A stretch of DNA of 26,119 nucleotides from UBA1219 sp045601425. Its GTDB lineage: Bacteria; Bacteroidota; Bacteroidia; Bacteroidales; P3. Positions 25,722 through 26,119 of this stretch are shown here, piece after piece; the stretch's first letter is position 1, and each line of letters starts with the position of its first letter. The DNA lies in the NCBI GenBank assembly GCA_045601425.1, contig JAZRZP010000035.1, positions 1-26,119 of the forward strand, in the 5' to 3' direction. Position numbers and translations under genes: made by a program. The notes beneath the pieces were generated by a model, which saw only the letters and a list, made by a program, of their open reading frames with translations, ran no database searches and was not told the DNA's origin.

Positions 25722-25753
25722 CAAAGATACGAAAAAAAATCCTTTTTCGCAAA
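25722..25753 (-). promoter_or_regulatory. Bacteroidota-type promoter of the gldF operon
   Basis: The minus strand has TTTG at 25750-25753 as -33, exactly 20 bases of spacer, and TATCTTTG at 25722-25729 as -7, followed by C. It is the best promoter in the window. The leader to the gldF ATG is about 75 bases. Confidence 0.88.
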
Positions 25754-25834
25754 AAGATTTTCATCGGAAAAACGAAGGTAGATTCCAGACCAGAATGCAA
25801 CCTCTTCTGCAAAAAATAAAAACACCTGAAAAAC

Positions 25835-25866
25835 AAAAAATCCCTTCTTTTCGGAAGGGATTTTTT
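25835..25866 (-). terminator. Intrinsic terminator of the T9SS cargo gene
   Basis: An inverted repeat ATCCCTTC / GAAGGGAT with a six-base loop is flanked by six A residues on one side and six T residues on the other. It begins six bases after the cargo-gene stop. Reading the minus strand, the U-tract follows the stem. Because the repeat is A/T-flanked on both sides it could work in either direction. Confidence 0.88.
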
Positions 25867-25872
25867 AATGTT

Positions 25873-26119
25873 TTAATGTTTTATTAAAATTTTGCTATGA
25901 CACGGTACGTTGTCGCAAACCAGCACAACTGTGTAGCTGCCTGTCGGGAATGCTGACACGTCGATGTCCAGACTGCCTGCATTGTCGAGACTGCTCAGGT
26001 TGTAACTACCTGCAAACGTTGTTGTTGCGGCATTGTAAATATTCAAATATGCCGAAGTTACCGTAGGCGCATATTCGTAAGAGACGTTTATGTAGCTGTC
26101 TGTCACAGGGTTGGGACTA
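25873..26119 (-). CDS. C-terminus of a T9SS type A sorting-domain cargo protein, cut by window edge
   Basis: About 82 residues are visible. The frame is open to the right edge, so the catalytic or binding part lies outside the window. The segment begins SPNPVTDSYINVSYEY, which is the usual NP entry into a Por secretion C-terminal sorting domain. It then has a beta-sandwich pattern with LDIDVSAFPTGSYTVVLV, close to the familiar LDVS..PTGxY core, and ends KILIKH, like the basic K-I-K tails of these domains. The domain routes the protein through the T9SS and is removed by PorU as cargo is attached to the surface or released. Two cysteines in VCDNVPCHSK are within the domain. Function of the full protein is unknown. 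Confidence 0.88.
   Translation of the reverse strand, partial: SPNPVTDSYINVSYEYAPTVTSAYLNIYNAATTTFAGSYNLSSLDNAGSLDIDVSAFPTGSYTVVLVCDNVPCHSKILIKH

Noticed and set aside
1..26119. tRNA, rRNA, CRISPR arrays, insertion sequences and prophage
   Set aside because: I looked for cloverleaf ends, regular direct repeats, transposase motifs and integrase motifs and saw none. The small hairpins found are explained as terminators or are too short.

Overview
The window looks like a chromosomal segment of a Bacteroidales (Bacteroidota) bacterium that has a type IX secretion system (T9SS). Supporting evidence: a PorQ gene, a GldF/GldG pair, a T9SS C-terminal sorting domain at the right edge, a PorE-like TPR/beta-propeller/OmpA-like protein, a TonB-dependent receptor with an N-terminal carboxypeptidase-regulatory-like domain, a fimbrillin-like surface protein, and several promoters with the Bacteroidota -7 element (TAnnTTTG). 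LpxB shows that it makes lipid A. A kdd gene (3,5-diaminohexanoate dehydrogenase) suggests that it can ferment lysine. Genus and species cannot be fixed from the sequence alone.

Left part (1-8322, plus strand): a surface protein truncated at its 5' end, with a fimbrillin-like N-terminal half and a FISUMP/DUF1566-like C-terminal half, is closed by a strong intrinsic terminator. Then come rdgB (house-cleaning nucleotide hydrolase), a DUF151-UVR protein, a solitary HsdR-N-type PD-(D/E)XK protein, the Lon protease, a PorE-like envelope protein and a small C-GCAxxG-C-C cysteine protein. Spacing is tight within the rdgB-DUF151 pair and within the lon-PorE-like-cysteine protein group.

Middle part (8467-13671): a MATE exporter on the minus strand diverges from a plus-strand pair made of a TonB-dependent receptor that starts with TTG and an M16-family protein lacking the zinc-binding HXXEH motif. 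A bidirectional hairpin terminator separates the M16 gene from the convergent porQ gene.

Right part (13726-26119, all minus strand), in order of transcription: the C-terminal end of a T9SS cargo protein enters from the right edge and has its own terminator. Next is a well-formed promoter leading a compact seven-gene run: gldF, gldG, a DUF4340 protein, surE, a 91-residue membrane protein, lpxB and a SpoIID-domain protein. A monocistronic kdd with its own promoter and terminator follows. Last is a 747-residue membrane protein with two degenerate Rossmann/RCK-like regions and a C-terminal RyR-like domain, followed by porQ.

Most of the window is envelope biology: T9SS, outer-membrane receptor, lipid A, wall-associated SpoIID and surface adhesin. 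The least explained item, and the best candidate for an undescribed system, is the 747-residue membrane/Rossmann/RyR-like protein. I saw no tRNA, rRNA, CRISPR array, insertion sequence or att site. No gene-free gap exceeds about 230 bases.
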